Positions 21,632 through 31,610 are shown, counted from the first letter of the stretch. The stretch is DNA of 64,000 bases from Streptomyces flaveolus (GCF_000716535.1 NZ_JNWV01000004.1:62001-126000), one strand, 5' to 3'. Notes: a model not told the origin generated them from the letters alone. Made by a program: numbers and translations.

Positions 21632-22502
21632 TGTGCTCCAGGCGGGCGCCGGGCGCCGGCCGAACCCGCTGTGGACCCTCGGGCTGTTGCGCAGCGAGCT
21701 GGTCACCACCGTCCGCCGCTGGCGCACGCTCGCCCTGCTGGGGGTGCTGGCCGCGGTGCCGGTGCTGGTCGGGATCGCCGTGAAGATCGAGACGCGGGGC
21801 GGCGGGCCGGCGGGCGGAGGCGGCGGCGAGGGCCCGGCGTTCATCTCGCAGATCACCAACAACGGCCTGTTCCTGGTCTTCACCGCGCTGGCCGCGACCC
21901 TGCCGTTCTTCCTGCCGATGGCGGTCGGCGTCGTCGCGGGCGACGCGATCGCCGGGGAGGCCGGCGCGGGCACCCTGCGCTATCTGCTGGTCGCCCCGGC
22001 CGGCCGCACCAGGCTGCTGCTCACCAAGTACGCGACCGTGCTGGCCTTCTGTCTGCTGGCCACGCTGGTCGTCGCCGTCTCGGCGCTGCTCGTCGGCGCG
22101 CTGCTCTTCCCGCTCGGCGAGCTGACGACGATCTCCGGCACCCGGATCAGCTTCGCCGAGGGGCTCGGCCGCGCCCTGCTGATCGCCCTGGTCGTCGCGG
22201 CCTCACTGGTCGGCGTGGCCGCCCTCGGCCTGTTCGTGTCGACGCTCACCAACAGCGGCATCGCGGCGATGGCGACCACGGTGGGCCTGCTCATCACCGT
22301 GCAGATCGTCGACCAGATACCCCAGTTGCACGCGCTCCAGCCGTACCTGTTCTCGCACTACTGGCTGTCCTTCGCCGATCTGATGCGCGACCCCGTCTAC
22401 TGGGACGACCTGGTGAAGAACCTGGGTCTCCAGGGGCTGTACGCGGCCGTGTTCGGCGCGGCGGCCTGGGCGCGGTTCACGGCGAAGGACATCAACGCCT
22501 AG
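21618..22502 (+). CDS. ABC transporter permease
   Basis: 294-residue membrane protein with six predicted helices (first near residues 33-52, then clusters at 80-110, 130-165, 185-210, 220-238 and 268-285). It resembles ABC-2 type permeases, with the characteristic cytoplasmic stretch GDAIAGEAGAGTLRYLLVAP after the second helix. It forms the membrane half of the exporter encoded with the overlapping ATPase gene. The substrate is unknown; linkage to the LolA-like protein hints at an envelope component. Confidence 0.88.
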   Translation: MSRADVLQAGAGRRPNPLWTLGLLRSELVTTVRRWRTLALLGVLAAVPVLVGIAVKIETRGGGPAGGGGGEGPAFISQITNNGLFLVFTALAATLPFFLPMAVGVVAGDAIAGEAGAGTLRYLLVAPAGRTRLLLTKYATVLAFCLLATLVVAVSALLVGALLFPLGELTTISGTRISFAEGLGRALLIALVVAASLVGVAALGLFVSTLTNSGIAAMATTVGLLITVQIVDQIPQLHALQPYLFSHYWLSFADLMRDPVYWDDLVKNLGLQGLYAAVFGAAAWARFTAKDINA

Positions 22503-22509
22503 CGCCCGC

Positions 22510-23112
22510 TCACCGGAGCGGGGCGCCGGCGGTCTCGTACGGGAAGCGCGCGAGGGGCGCGTCCTGCGCGAAGAACGTCTTCGCGCGTGCCAGCGCCTCG
22601 GTGTCCTTGCGTACGTCGCCGGGCGCGCTGCCGTTGCCGAGCAGCACCCCGCCGAAGCGCATCCGCAGGTAGGCGGCCGAGTTGTTGAGCGTGCCGGCGT
22701 ACGGGTCGGCGACCGACGGCTCGTCGTCCGCCAGCGCGGCGATGCCCCAGAGGGTCCGGCCGGCCATCGCCGCCTTGAAGTCGACGCCCGGGGTGCGCAG
22801 CCAGGCCGACCAGTAGTCCAGGTAGCGCTTGGTCAGGCTGGACACCGAGTACCAGTACAGCGGCGAGGCGATCACGATGTCCGTGGCCGCCAGCGTGGCG
22901 TCCAGCAGCAGGCCGGCCGGGGTGTCCGAGGACGGCCGGACGTGGTCGCTGTCGTGCCGCAGGTCGACGAAGTCGGGCAGGGGGTGGTCGGCGAGGCGGA
23001 TCCAGTGCTGTTCGACGTCGCCGGGTAGCTGTGCGGCGGCCTCCCGGGCCAGCTGTTCGGTGTTGCCCGCCTCTCGGGCGCTGCCCAGGACGAAGAGGAA
23101 GCGGCGGCTCAT
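22510..23112 (-). CDS. NADPH-dependent FMN reductase / flavodoxin-fold oxidoreductase
   Basis: 200-residue protein with a flavodoxin-like alpha/beta fold: an N-terminal FVLGSAREAGNTEQLA loop that binds the FMN phosphate, and ASPLYWYSVSSLTKRYLDYW around the flavin. Such enzymes reduce flavins, quinones or azo compounds with NAD(P)H. ATG 23112 is used because GGGGGACCC precedes it, and in-frame codons further upstream run into the operator-like repeats (23147-23178). It converges on the ABC permease with a 7-bp gap and is probably controlled through that repeat cluster. Confidence 0.85.
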   Translation of the reverse strand: MSRRFLFVLGSAREAGNTEQLAREAAAQLPGDVEQHWIRLADHPLPDFVDLRHDSDHVRPSSDTPAGLLLDATLAATDIVIASPLYWYSVSSLTKRYLDYWSAWLRTPGVDFKAAMAGRTLWGIAALADDEPSVADPYAGTLNNSAAYLRMRFGGVLLGNGSAPGDVRKDTEALARAKTFFAQDAPLARFPYETAGAPLR

Positions 23113-23146
23113 GGGTCCCCCAGATGCGTCATGTCGTACCGCGATT

Positions 23147-23178
23147 GAATGCGCGTGCATTCTATGCACATGCATTCA
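23147..23178. promoter_or_regulatory. Cluster of overlapping operator-like inverted repeats
   Basis: GAATGC-GCGT-GCATTC (23147-23162) overlaps the perfect repeat GTGCAT-TCT-ATGCAC (23156-23170), and a third half-site GCATTCA ends at 23178. The cluster lies 35 bp upstream of the reductase ATG in the divergent promoter region shared with the gene at 23308. The density of half-sites suggests a dimeric repressor, such as a MarR- or TetR-type protein, encoded elsewhere. Confidence 0.55.
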
Positions 23179-23307
23179 GCCTGCGCCAGGGTGCGGCTGG
23201 TGCGAGGCTGTGACGTCGCGGTGACGTGGAAACCGCGGGGGAGCGGACACACTGGTGGGCAGGACACGTACGACCGGATCGCGACGCCGGGGGAGTGAGG
23301 GACACCG

Positions 23308-24300
23308 ATGGCTGGAGTCAGCTTCGAGAAGAAGCGGCCGCGGCAGCCCGTGGGGTCCGCGGCGACGGTGTCCGTCCGGGTCTCCGGCGCGGGACGTGCG
23401 TCGGTGGACGGGGCGTCCGTCGTGCCGGCACCGGGCGAGGAGATCCAGCAGGCCGTGCTCAACCACCTCCAGCGCCTGGCCATCAGCGTCGGCGCGCCCA
23501 TACGCGCCACGGTCCACGACGACCTCGCGGGCTGCGTGGTCCCCCTGGAGGTCTCGGCGGACGGCTCCAGCCGGGTGACGGGGCAGGCGGTCCGGGTGGC
23601 CCCGCGGCCGGCGGCGGCCGGGACGCCGGGCACCGGGCAGGCCCCGACCGGGCAGTTCGGACCGGCGCCGGTGATGAACGAGTCCGACACGGACACGCGG
23701 AGCCCCGCGGCCCACAGCCCCCTCGCCGCCGTACCGCCGGAGCCCTCCGCCCCCACCCCCACCCCGGCCCGCGGGTTCGACGCGGTCGCCGAGGAGGTGC
23801 TCGGGGACGGGCCGCTGACCGAGACCGCAGAGGGTGCGGAGCTGCTCACCGAGCCGCTGCGCCGGATCAACGAGGCCGTGCGGTCGGGCCGTATCGACAC
23901 GGCGGCGGAACTGGCCGACCGGACGCTCGCCGAGGCGTCCGCCGTGTTCGGCCCGCGCCACGCCGAGGCGCTGCACCTGCGCGAGCTGTCCGCCTACATC
24001 GCCTATCTGGCCGGTGACCCGGTCCGCGCCTTCCGGCTGTCCCTGGACGTCGCCGGGCTGCGCCGGCAGGCACGGGACGGGGAGGCCGCTTACGACAACG
24101 TGCGCAGCGCGGCCACCGCCTGGCGCGCGGTGCGCGACCCCGAGGAGGGCCTGCGGCTGGGGCGCGACCTGATCGACCTGTGGACGGACCTCGCCGCCGA
24201 GCCGGGCCCCGCCGCGGACGACACGGGCCTGCTGGAGTCCGCCCGCGCCCGCATGGTCCGCCTGAGCGACCGCGCGGCGAAGGCGGCGGCGCAGGCGTGA
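23308..24300 (+). CDS. Hypothetical protein with TPR-like C-terminal half
   Basis: 330 residues, not recognised as a named family. Residues 1-100 are beta-rich with a segment resembling a nucleotide- or ligand-binding fold (QQAVLNHLQRLAISVGAPIR). Residues 100-160 are Pro/Ala-rich linker. The C-terminal half consists of paired helices like tetratricopeptide repeats (GRIDTAAELADRTLAEASAV, then HLRELSAYIAYLAGDPVRAF, then RSAATAWRAVRDPEEGLRLG). No signal peptide or membrane segment, so cytoplasmic, perhaps a scaffold. ATG is preceded by GGGGGAGTGAGGG. It is divergent from the flavin reductase. Confidence 0.7.
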   Translation: MAGVSFEKKRPRQPVGSAATVSVRVSGAGRASVDGASVVPAPGEEIQQAVLNHLQRLAISVGAPIRATVHDDLAGCVVPLEVSADGSSRVTGQAVRVAPRPAAAGTPGTGQAPTGQFGPAPVMNESDTDTRSPAAHSPLAAVPPEPSAPTPTPARGFDAVAEEVLGDGPLTETAEGAELLTEPLRRINEAVRSGRIDTAAELADRTLAEASAVFGPRHAEALHLRELSAYIAYLAGDPVRAFRLSLDVAGLRRQARDGEAAYDNVRSAATAWRAVRDPEEGLRLGRDLIDLWTDLAAEPGPAADDTGLLESARARMVRLSDRAAKAAAQA

Positions 24301-24331
24301 CCGGCTGCGCGCCGAGCAGGCGCGCCCGGGG

Positions 24332-24799
24332 TCACTGCACGCAGAACTCGTTGTCCTCAGGGTCGGCCATCAGCACCCACTGGCCCGCGGGCTCCTTCAC
24401 CTCCCGCACCACCCGGGCGCCCAGCGCCTGAAGCCGTGTCACCTCGTCCGCGCGCCGCTCCGGTCCGGCGTGGACGTCGAGGTGGAGCCGGTTCTTCCCG
24501 GTCTTCGGTTCCGGTACCCGCTGGAACAGCAGCCGCCGTCCGAGCCCAGTGCCGGTCTCGGGGTCGTACGGGTCGTCGGGGTGTCGTACGGCGATCAGGT
24601 CACGGAACGCGGCCCGCCCGTGGTACTCGACGGTGGCCTCCCCGGACAGCGCGCCGACGGACAGCAGCCGTTCGACGAGGGCGCTGTTGTCCTCGGGGGT
24701 GTAGTGCAGCGCGGCGGCCCAGAAGTCGGCCTGTGCGTGCGGGTCGGCCGCGTCGATGACGAGCTTCCAGTGCAGGGGGGCGGGCGCCTGAGTGGTCAT
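24332..24799 (-). CDS. VOC (glyoxalase/bleomycin-resistance) family protein
   Basis: 155-residue protein with two beta-alpha-beta-beta-beta modules of the vicinal oxygen chelate fold. It starts LHWKLVIDAADPHAQADFW and has NRLHLDVHAGPERRADEV and GQWVLMADPEDNEFCVQ, the last being the usual C-terminal signature. Members include dioxygenases, glyoxalases and antibiotic-binding proteins; the sequence does not specify which. ATG 24799 has TATAAG 8 bp upstream and no spaced ribosome site, so it may be leaderless; GTG 24808 is an alternative. It converges on the TPR-like gene. Confidence 0.85.
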   Translation of the reverse strand: MTTQAPAPLHWKLVIDAADPHAQADFWAAALHYTPEDNSALVERLLSVGALSGEATVEYHGRAAFRDLIAVRHPDDPYDPETGTGLGRRLLFQRVPEPKTGKNRLHLDVHAGPERRADEVTRLQALGARVVREVKEPAGQWVLMADPEDNEFCVQ

Positions 24800-24872
24800 G
24801 GCTCCCACTTATAGCCGGACGCGCCGGCGGAGGGGATCACTCCGCCCACTCGGGTGACGTGGGCCCCTCGGG

Positions 24873-25871
24873 TCAGGCATCTGCCGGGGTCGATGCCGGA
24901 GCCGGAGCCGGAGCGGAAGTCGAAGTCGAAGCCGACGTCGATGTCCCGATCGTGCGGGCCGCCGGCACGGTGAGCCTTGCCGGTCGCCTCGCCCACCGCA
25001 GCGCGTCGCCCGTGAGCAGGATCAGCGCCAGCCAGACCAGCGCGAACCCGGCCCACCGCTCGGCCGGCATGGCCTCGTGGAAGTAGAGGACGCCGAGCAG
25101 GAACTGGAAGATCGGGGCCAGGTACTGCAACAGGCCCAGCGTGGACAGGGGCACGCGGATCGCCGCCGCGCCGAAGCAGACCAGCGGGAGGGCGGTGACG
25201 ATGCCCGTGGAGGCGAGCAGGGCGGCGTGTCCGGCGCCCTCGTTCAGGAAACTGGCCTCGCCGTGCGCGGTCAGCCACAGCAGGTATCCGAGCGCCGGCA
25301 GGAACTGGATGGCGGTCTCGGCGGCCAGCGACTCGACACCGCCGAGGTCCACCTTCTTCTTCACCAGCCCGTAGGTGGCGAAGGAGAAGGCGAGGCAGAG
25401 GGAGATCCACGGCGGGCGGCCGTAGCCCACGGTCAGCACGACGACGGCGGCGAGGCCCACGCCGACCGCAGCCCACTGCACGGGCCGCAGCCGCTCCTTG
25501 AGGAGCAGCACGCCCATCGCGATGGTGACCAGCGGGTTGATGAAGTAGCCGAGCGAGGCCTCGACGACATGGCCGGCGTTCACCGCCCAGATGTAGACGC
25601 CCCAGTTCACGGTGATGACAGCGGCCGCCACGGCTATGAGGCCGAGCCGCCGGGGCTGGCGCAGCAGCTCTCCGGCCCAGGCCCAGCGGCGCACGAAGAG
25701 CAGCGCGGCGGCGACGAACACCAGGGACCACACCATGCGGTGGGCCAGGATCTCCAGGGCGCCGGCCGGTTTGAGCAGCGGCCAGAACAGGGGCACCAGG
25801 CCCCACATCCCGTAGGCGGCGAAGCCGTTCAGCAGGCCTGTGCGGTGCTCACCCTCGGACGTCCCGGCCAC
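24873..25871 (-). CDS. rarD: EamA family transporter RarD
   Basis: 332-residue membrane protein with ten helices arranged as two EamA/DMT repeats. The opening AAYGMWGLVPLFWPLLKPAG and LEILAHRMVWSL match RarD. The substrate in bacteria is not firmly known; family members are annotated as chloramphenicol-sensitivity or amino acid/metabolite exporters. GTG 25871 is preceded by AAGGAGG, which decides the start. The last 30 residues are low-complexity Thr/Ser then Ala/Pro, encoded by short repeated triplets. A strong hairpin separates it from the upstream qorB-like gene. Confidence 0.88.
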   Translation of the reverse strand: MAGTSEGEHRTGLLNGFAAYGMWGLVPLFWPLLKPAGALEILAHRMVWSLVFVAAALLFVRRWAWAGELLRQPRRLGLIAVAAAVITVNWGVYIWAVNAGHVVEASLGYFINPLVTIAMGVLLLKERLRPVQWAAVGVGLAAVVVLTVGYGRPPWISLCLAFSFATYGLVKKKVDLGGVESLAAETAIQFLPALGYLLWLTAHGEASFLNEGAGHAALLASTGIVTALPLVCFGAAAIRVPLSTLGLLQYLAPIFQFLLGVLYFHEAMPAERWAGFALVWLALILLTGDALRWARRPARLTVPAARTIGTSTSASTSTSAPAPAPASTPADA

Positions 25872-25934
25872 GTCCCCTCCTTCTCGCCCGCGCGTCCGGC
25901 GTGGACGCACGAGGACGAAGGTAACGCCGGGCGC

Positions 25935-25980
25935 CCCCGGATGTCATGCTCGTATCGCCATACGGTCATGACATCCGGGG
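25935..25980 (-). terminator. Long hairpin between the qorB-like gene and rarD
   Basis: CCCCGGATGTCATG (25935-25948) pairs perfectly with CATGACATCCGGGG (25967-25980). Inside, CGTAT-CGCC-ATACG (25951-25964) continues the stem, giving about 20 pairs with one 2x2 internal mismatch and a tetraloop. It starts 14 bp after the qorB-like stop on the minus strand, so it most likely ends that transcript. Confidence 0.65.
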
Positions 25981-25993
25981 CGGCTCGTCCGTG

Positions 25994-26848
25994 TCAGCCC
26001 TTGAGCGCGGCGGTGACGGCCTGCGCGAGCGGCGTGGCCGGGCGGCCGATCAGCCGGGACAGATCGCCGGAGGAGACGACCAGCTCCCCCTTCTCGATCG
26101 AGGCGTCCACGCCGGCCAGGATCCCGGCCACCGGCGCGGGCACCCCGGCGCCGGTCAGGATGCCGGTGAGGGCGTCCACCGGGACCGGGTTGTAGACGAT
26201 CTCCCTGCCGGTCTGCCGGCTCAGCTCGGCCGCGTACTCGGCGAAGCTCCACGCCTCGTCGCCGCCCAGTTCGTACGTCGAGTTCTCGTGACCCTCGCCG
26301 GTCAGCACCGCGACCGCGGCGGCGGCGTAGTCGGCGCGGGCGGCCGAGGAGACCCGGCCGTCACCGGCGGCGGCCACGACCGCACCGTGCTCCAGCACCG
26401 GCGCCAGGTTCTCGGTGTAGTTCTCGTGGTACCAGCCGTTGCGCAGCAGGCTGTAGGGCAGGCCGGAGGCGAGCAGGACCTGCTCGGTCGCCCGGTGGTC
26501 GTCCGCCAGCGCGGCCGTCAGGGTGCCCGGGGCACTGGTGTAGGCGAGCAGCGCCACGCCGGCCGCCTCGGCCGCCTCGATGACGACCGTGTGCTGCCCC
26601 ACCCGGCCCTTGTCGAACTCGTTGCCGGAGATCAGCAGGACCTTGTCGCCGGCGGCGAACAAGCCGTCGAAGGTCTCGGGGACGTTGTAGTCGGCGACGG
26701 CCAGCTTCACGCCGCGGGCGGCGAGGTCGGCGGCCTTCGCCTCGTCGCGCACGACGGCGGTGATCTGCGCGGCCGGGACCTTCTCCAGCAGTTGCTCCAC
26801 GACGTGGCGGCCGAGGTGTCCGGTGGCTCCGGTGACGACGATGCTCAT
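25994..26848 (-). CDS. qorB: NmrA/SDR-family NAD(P)H:quinone oxidoreductase-like protein
   Basis: 284-residue atypical short-chain dehydrogenase. The N-terminal GATGHLGRHVVEQLL is the NADPH-binding Rossmann loop; LISGNEFDKGRVGQHTVVIE and YSLLRNGWYHENYTEN match the QorB/YtfG subfamily, which reduces quinones. It lies back to back with an HxlR regulator across an 89-bp promoter region, the same pairing as ytfG/ytfH in enteric bacteria. This supports a role in quinone or electrophile stress and the symbol, although QorB function is inferred. Expression is probably controlled through the inverted repeat at 26910-26934. Confidence 0.85.
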   Translation of the reverse strand: MSIVVTGATGHLGRHVVEQLLEKVPAAQITAVVRDEAKAADLAARGVKLAVADYNVPETFDGLFAAGDKVLLISGNEFDKGRVGQHTVVIEAAEAAGVALLAYTSAPGTLTAALADDHRATEQVLLASGLPYSLLRNGWYHENYTENLAPVLEHGAVVAAAGDGRVSSAARADYAAAAVAVLTGEGHENSTYELGGDEAWSFAEYAAELSRQTGREIVYNPVPVDALTGILTGAGVPAPVAGILAGVDASIEKGELVVSSGDLSRLIGRPATPLAQAVTAALKG

Positions 26849-26909
26849 GGGGGTGGCTCCTTCTCGGTGGGTATGTCACTCACCCTAGGAGCTGCACTAA
26901 CTCAGCGAA

Positions 26910-26934
26910 AGTACCCACTTTGAAGTAAGGTACT
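26910..26934. promoter_or_regulatory. Nested inverted repeat, probable HxlR operator
   Basis: The outer arms AGTACC (26910-26915) and GGTACT (26929-26934) flank inner arms ACTT and AAGT around TG. The element sits in the 89-bp divergent promoter between the qorB-like gene and the HxlR gene and ends 3 bp before the HxlR ATG. That position and symmetry are what a dimeric winged-helix autoregulator would need. Confidence 0.6.
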
Positions 26935-26937
26935 GGT

Positions 26938-27384
26938 ATGTCGGTAAGCAAGAACGTGGTGGACGCCGAGGCGATGTGCCCGCACCGCCTGGTCCTGGAG
27001 CACGTCACCAGCCGCTGGGGCGTCCTCGTCCTCATCGAGCTGCTGGAGCGGCCGTACCGGTTCAGCGAGCTGCGCCGTGCGATCAGCGGCAACGGCGGCC
27101 GGGGCGTCAGCGAGAAGATGCTCACCCAGACCCTGCAGACCCTGGAGCGCGACGGCCTGGTCCACCGGGACGCCAAGCCGGTCATCCCGCCGCGTGTCGA
27201 CTACTCGCTCACCGACCTCGGCCGCGAGGCGGCGGAGCAGGTCCGGACCCTCGCCCAGTGGACGCACCACCGCATGGACGCGGTGGAGAAGGCCCGCCGG
27301 GCCTACGACGAGAGCCGTCGCGCACACGAAGAGGACCGCCGCGCATACGAAGAGGCCCGGGAGAACCAGTCCCGGGCCTCCTGA
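26938..27384 (+). CDS. HxlR family winged-helix transcriptional regulator
   Basis: 148 residues. The N-terminal CPHRLVLEHVTSRWGVLVLI and RFSELRRAI, then SEKMLTQTLQTLERDGLV form the HxlR winged helix, and the single cysteine near residue 14 is at the position used for redox or electrophile sensing in this family. PRVDYSLTDLGREA is the wing signature. The last 35 residues are a charged helix with repeated DRRAYEEAR-like units, probably a coiled coil. It should repress the divergent qorB-like gene and itself. ATG 26938 has TAAGG 7 bp upstream. It converges on korB with a 13-bp gap. Confidence 0.9.
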   Translation: MSVSKNVVDAEAMCPHRLVLEHVTSRWGVLVLIELLERPYRFSELRRAISGNGGRGVSEKMLTQTLQTLERDGLVHRDAKPVIPPRVDYSLTDLGREAAEQVRTLAQWTHHRMDAVEKARRAYDESRRAHEEDRRAYEEARENQSRAS

Positions 27385-27397
27385 ACCGGAGGACGGA

Positions 27398-28451
<1,054 letters not shown>

Positions 28452-28459
<8 letters not shown>

Positions 28460-30380
28460 CGATGGCCTCCTTCAGCGCCGCGGCGAGCTGTTCCGCCTTG
28501 AACGGCATGCCGTTGACCTGGTTGTAGGAGTGGGCGTCGACCAGGTACTTCGCCCGGATCAGGGTGGCGAGCTGCCCGAGGTTCATCTCGGGGACGACGA
28601 CCTTGTCGTAGCCCTTCAGAACCGTGCCGAGGTTGCGCGGGAAGGGGTTGAGGTGGCGCAGGTGGGCCTGGGCGATCGAGTCGCCGGCCGCGCGCAGCCG
28701 CCGTACCGCCGCCGTGATCGGGCCGTAGGTCGAGCCCCAGCCGAGGACCAGGGTCCTCGCGCCGTCCGGGTCGTCGACCTCCACGTCGGGGACCTCGATG
28801 CCGTCGACCTTGGCCTGCCGGGTGCGGACCATGAAGTCGTGGTTGGCCGGGTCGTAGGAGATGTTGCCCGTGCCGTCCTGCTTCTCGATGCCGCCGACGC
28901 GGTGCTCCAGGCCCGGGGTGCCCGGGATCGCCCACGGCCGGGCCAGGGTCCGCGGGTCCCGCTTGTACGGCCAGAAGACCTCGGTGCCGTCCTCCAGCGT
29001 GTGGTTCGGGCCGGAGGCGAACCGCACCCGCAGGTCGGGCAGTTCGTCCAGGTCGGGGATGCGCCACGGCTCGGAGCCGTTGGCCAGGTAGCCGTCCGAC
29101 AGCAGCATCACCGGCGTCCGGTACGTCAGCGCGATCCGGGTCGCCTCCAGGGCGGCGTCGAAGCAGTCGGCCGGGGTCTTCGGCGCGACCACCGGCACCG
29201 GCGCCTCGCCGTTGCGGCCGTACATCGCCTGGAGCAGGTCGGCCTGCTCGGTCTTGGTCGGCAGACCCGTCGACGGGCCACCGCGCTGGATGTCCACCAC
29301 CAGCAGGGGCAGCTCCAGCGAGACCGCGAGACCGATCGTCTCGCTCTTCAGGGCGACACCGGGGCCGCTCGTCGTGGTCACCGCCAGCGAGCCGCCGAAC
29401 GCCGCGCCCAGCGCCGCGCCGATGCCCGCGATCTCGTCCTCGGCCTGGAAGGTGCGCACGCCGAAGTTCTTGTGCTTGCTCAGCTCGTGCAGGATGTCCG
29501 AGGCCGGCGTGATCGGGTACGACCCCAGGAACAGCGGCAGATCCGCCTGGCGGGACGCGGTGATCAGGCCGTAGGCCAGGGCGAGGTTGCCGGAGATGTT
29601 CCGGTAGGTGCCGACCGGGAAGGCCTTGGTGGCCGGCGCGACCTCGTAGGAGACCGCGAAGTCCTCGGTCGTCTCGCCGAAGTTCCAGCCCGCGCGGAAG
29701 GCCGCGATGTTGGCCTCCGCGATGTCCGGCTTCTTCGCGAACTTCGACTTAAGGAACTTCTCGGTGCCCTCGGTGGGCCGGTGGTACATCCAGCTCAGCA
29801 GGCCCAGCGCGAACATGTTCTTGCTGCGCTCGGCCTCCTTGCGGGAGAGGTCGAACTCCTTCAGCGCCTCCACGGTCAGCGTGGTCAGCGGCACCGGATG
29901 GAGGCTGTAGCCGTCGAGCGAGCCGTCCTGGAGCGGGTCGCTGGCGTACCCGACCTTCTGCAGGGCGCGCTTGGTGAACTCGTCCGTGTTGACGATGATC
30001 TCGGCTCCGCGCGGGAGGTCGCCGATGTTGGCCTTCAGGGCGGCGGGGTTCATGGCGACCAGGACGTTCGGCGCGTCACCGGGGGTGAGGATGTCGTGGT
30101 CGGCGAAGTGGAGCTGGAAGGACGAGACACCCGGCAGGGTGCCGGCGGGGGCGCGGATCTCGGCGGGGAAGTTCGGGAGGGTGGAGAGGTCGTTGCCGAA
30201 GGAAGCGGTCTCCGAGGTGAAACGGTCCCCGGTGAGCTGCATGCCGTCACCCGAGTCCCCCGCGAACCGGATGATCACCCGGTCCAGGCGCCGCACGTCC
30301 TTCGCGCCGCCCGGTTTGCGCTGCTCTCCCACGACGGTTCCGTCGGTCTGCTCCGCTGGGCTGCTGACCTGGCTGGTCAC
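28452..30380 (-). CDS. korA: 2-oxoacid:ferredoxin oxidoreductase subunit alpha (gamma-alpha fusion)
   Basis: 642 residues. The N-terminal 200 are the gamma domain (IIRFAGDSGDGMQLTGDRF). The alpha/pyrimidine domain follows (GSYPITPASDILHELSKH, AIGIGAALGAAFGG-like region with VTTTSGPGVALKSE), and ends with the domain II region VLGWGSTYGPI. This gamma-alpha fusion is the normal KorA architecture. GTG 30380 is chosen because AAGGAGGT lies 8 bp upstream; longer in-frame extensions have no ribosome site. Fe-S and TPP chemistry sit on KorB, so the two must act as a complex in the cytoplasm. Confidence 0.92.
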
Positions 30381-30445
30381 TGAACTGGACCTCCTTCGAG
30401 GCGGCTGTCCGGGGCCTGGTCGTCCCACGGACCATCCCAGGATCA

Positions 30446-30471
30446 ACCCTACGTCGGTTAGGGTCGCCTTC
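30446..30471. promoter_or_regulatory. Inverted repeat and possible iron box upstream of korA
   Basis: ACCCTA-CGTCGGT-TAGGGT (30446-30464) is a perfect 6-bp inverted repeat 66 bp upstream of the korA start. The overlapping 19-mer at 30453-30471 matches about 12 of 19 positions of the DmdR/IdeR iron-box consensus. The remainder of the 341-bp gap 30381-30721 (korA promoter and the 3' flank of the response regulator gene) shows nothing else that I can support. Confidence 0.3.
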
Positions 30472-30721
30472 CCGAGGCCATCCGAGGATTGGACGACATT
30501 TCGAGACGGCCTGTCGCGCTGTGTGCACATCATGTCCCGCATCGCCTGAGCACCGGTCAAGGCGCTCCCCGCGCGTGTACAGGTTCTCTCCTCCGGCTCC
30601 CGTCCGGACCCCCGGTCGCCCCCTACGGATCGCTCGGGGCCCACCTCCCGGGTACCCGCCGCACACCGAGCCGGGAGCGGCCGGCGCGCCGCTGACGGGG
30701 GGCTGACACCGGACCGGCCCG

Positions 30722-31381
30722 CTAGGAGTTCAGGTAGGTCAACACGGCCAGAACCCGCCGGTGGTCCCCGTCGCTCGGGGCCAGGCCGAGCTTCAGGAAG
30801 ATGTTGCTGACGTGCTTCTCCACGGCGCCGTCGCTGACCACCAGCTGCCGGGCGATCGCCGAGTTCGTCCGCCCCTCCGCCATCAGCCCCAGCACCTCGC
30901 GCTCCCGGGGCGTCAGCCCCGCCAGCACGTCCTGCTTGCGGCTGCGGCCGAGCAGCTGCGCGACCACCTCCGGGTCCAGCGCCGTACCGCCCTCGGCGAC
31001 CCGCACCACCGCGTCCACGAACTCCCGGACGTCCGCCACCCGGTCCTTGAGCAGATAGCCGACGCCCCGGCTGGAACCGGCCAGCAGTTCCGTGGCATAG
31101 CGCTCCTCGACGTACTGCGACAGCACCAGCACCCCGAGCCCGGGGTGCAGCCGGCGCAGCAGTACGGCCGCCCGGACGCCCTCGTCGGTGTGCGTCGGCG
31201 GCATCCGTACGTCCGCCACCACCACGTCGGGCAGCTCACCCCGCTCGTCCAGCTCGGAGATGGTCTTCACCAGCGCGTCCGCGTCGCCGACGCCCGCCAC
31301 GACATCGTGCCCGCGGTCGGTCAGCAGCCGGGTCAGGCCCTCCCGCAGCAGCACTGAATCCTCGGCGATGACCACCCGCAC
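30722..31381 (-). CDS. NarL/LuxR-type response regulator
   Basis: 219 residues. The receiver domain begins RVVIAEDSVLLREGL, with the phosphoacceptor aspartate in VVVADVRMPP, the conserved Ser/Thr region VLVLSQYVEE and lysine in YLLKDRV. The C-terminal HTH is LTPREREVLGLMAEGRTNSA through VSDGAVEKHVSNIFLKLGL. GTG 31381 is chosen because GGAGGACAG precedes it, giving the standard N-terminus. It is transcribed in the same direction as the two sensor kinases upstream but is separated from them by 229 bp containing a hairpin. It is the only response regulator in the cluster. Confidence 0.92.
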   Translation of the reverse strand: MRVVIAEDSVLLREGLTRLLTDRGHDVVAGVGDADALVKTISELDERGELPDVVVADVRMPPTHTDEGVRAAVLLRRLHPGLGVLVLSQYVEERYATELLAGSSRGVGYLLKDRVADVREFVDAVVRVAEGGTALDPEVVAQLLGRSRKQDVLAGLTPREREVLGLMAEGRTNSAIARQLVVSDGAVEKHVSNIFLKLGLAPSDGDHRRVLAVLTYLNS

Positions 31382-31474
31382 CCTGTCCTCCACGATTCTT
31401 ACGGCCCCCCAAGCCCGATCCCCCGCGACGCCGTCCGCCCGGGGCGTCCTCCGGGGGTCCAGCATTCCAGCAAT

Positions 31475-31502
31475 CCCCCCGGTCCGCCGCCGGACCGAGG
31501 GG
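31475..31502 (-). terminator. Hairpin between sensor kinase 1 and the response regulator
   Basis: CCCC-CGGTCCG pairs with CGGACCG-GGGG around a CCGC loop with single-base bulges, about 11 pairs. It lies in the 229-bp gap between the kinase stop (31611) and the regulator start (31381). It may end or attenuate the kinase transcript; the rest of the gap contains G-rich GGGGAATA repeats only. Confidence 0.4.
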
Positions 31503-31610
31503 AATATCGGGGGAATACCGGGGACGCGGCCGGACCGTGCGGGGGTGTTCTCGGCGGCGGGGGTCGTCGTACGGCGCGAGGGGCGTACGGCGTTCCCGCC
31601 GCTCCGGCCG

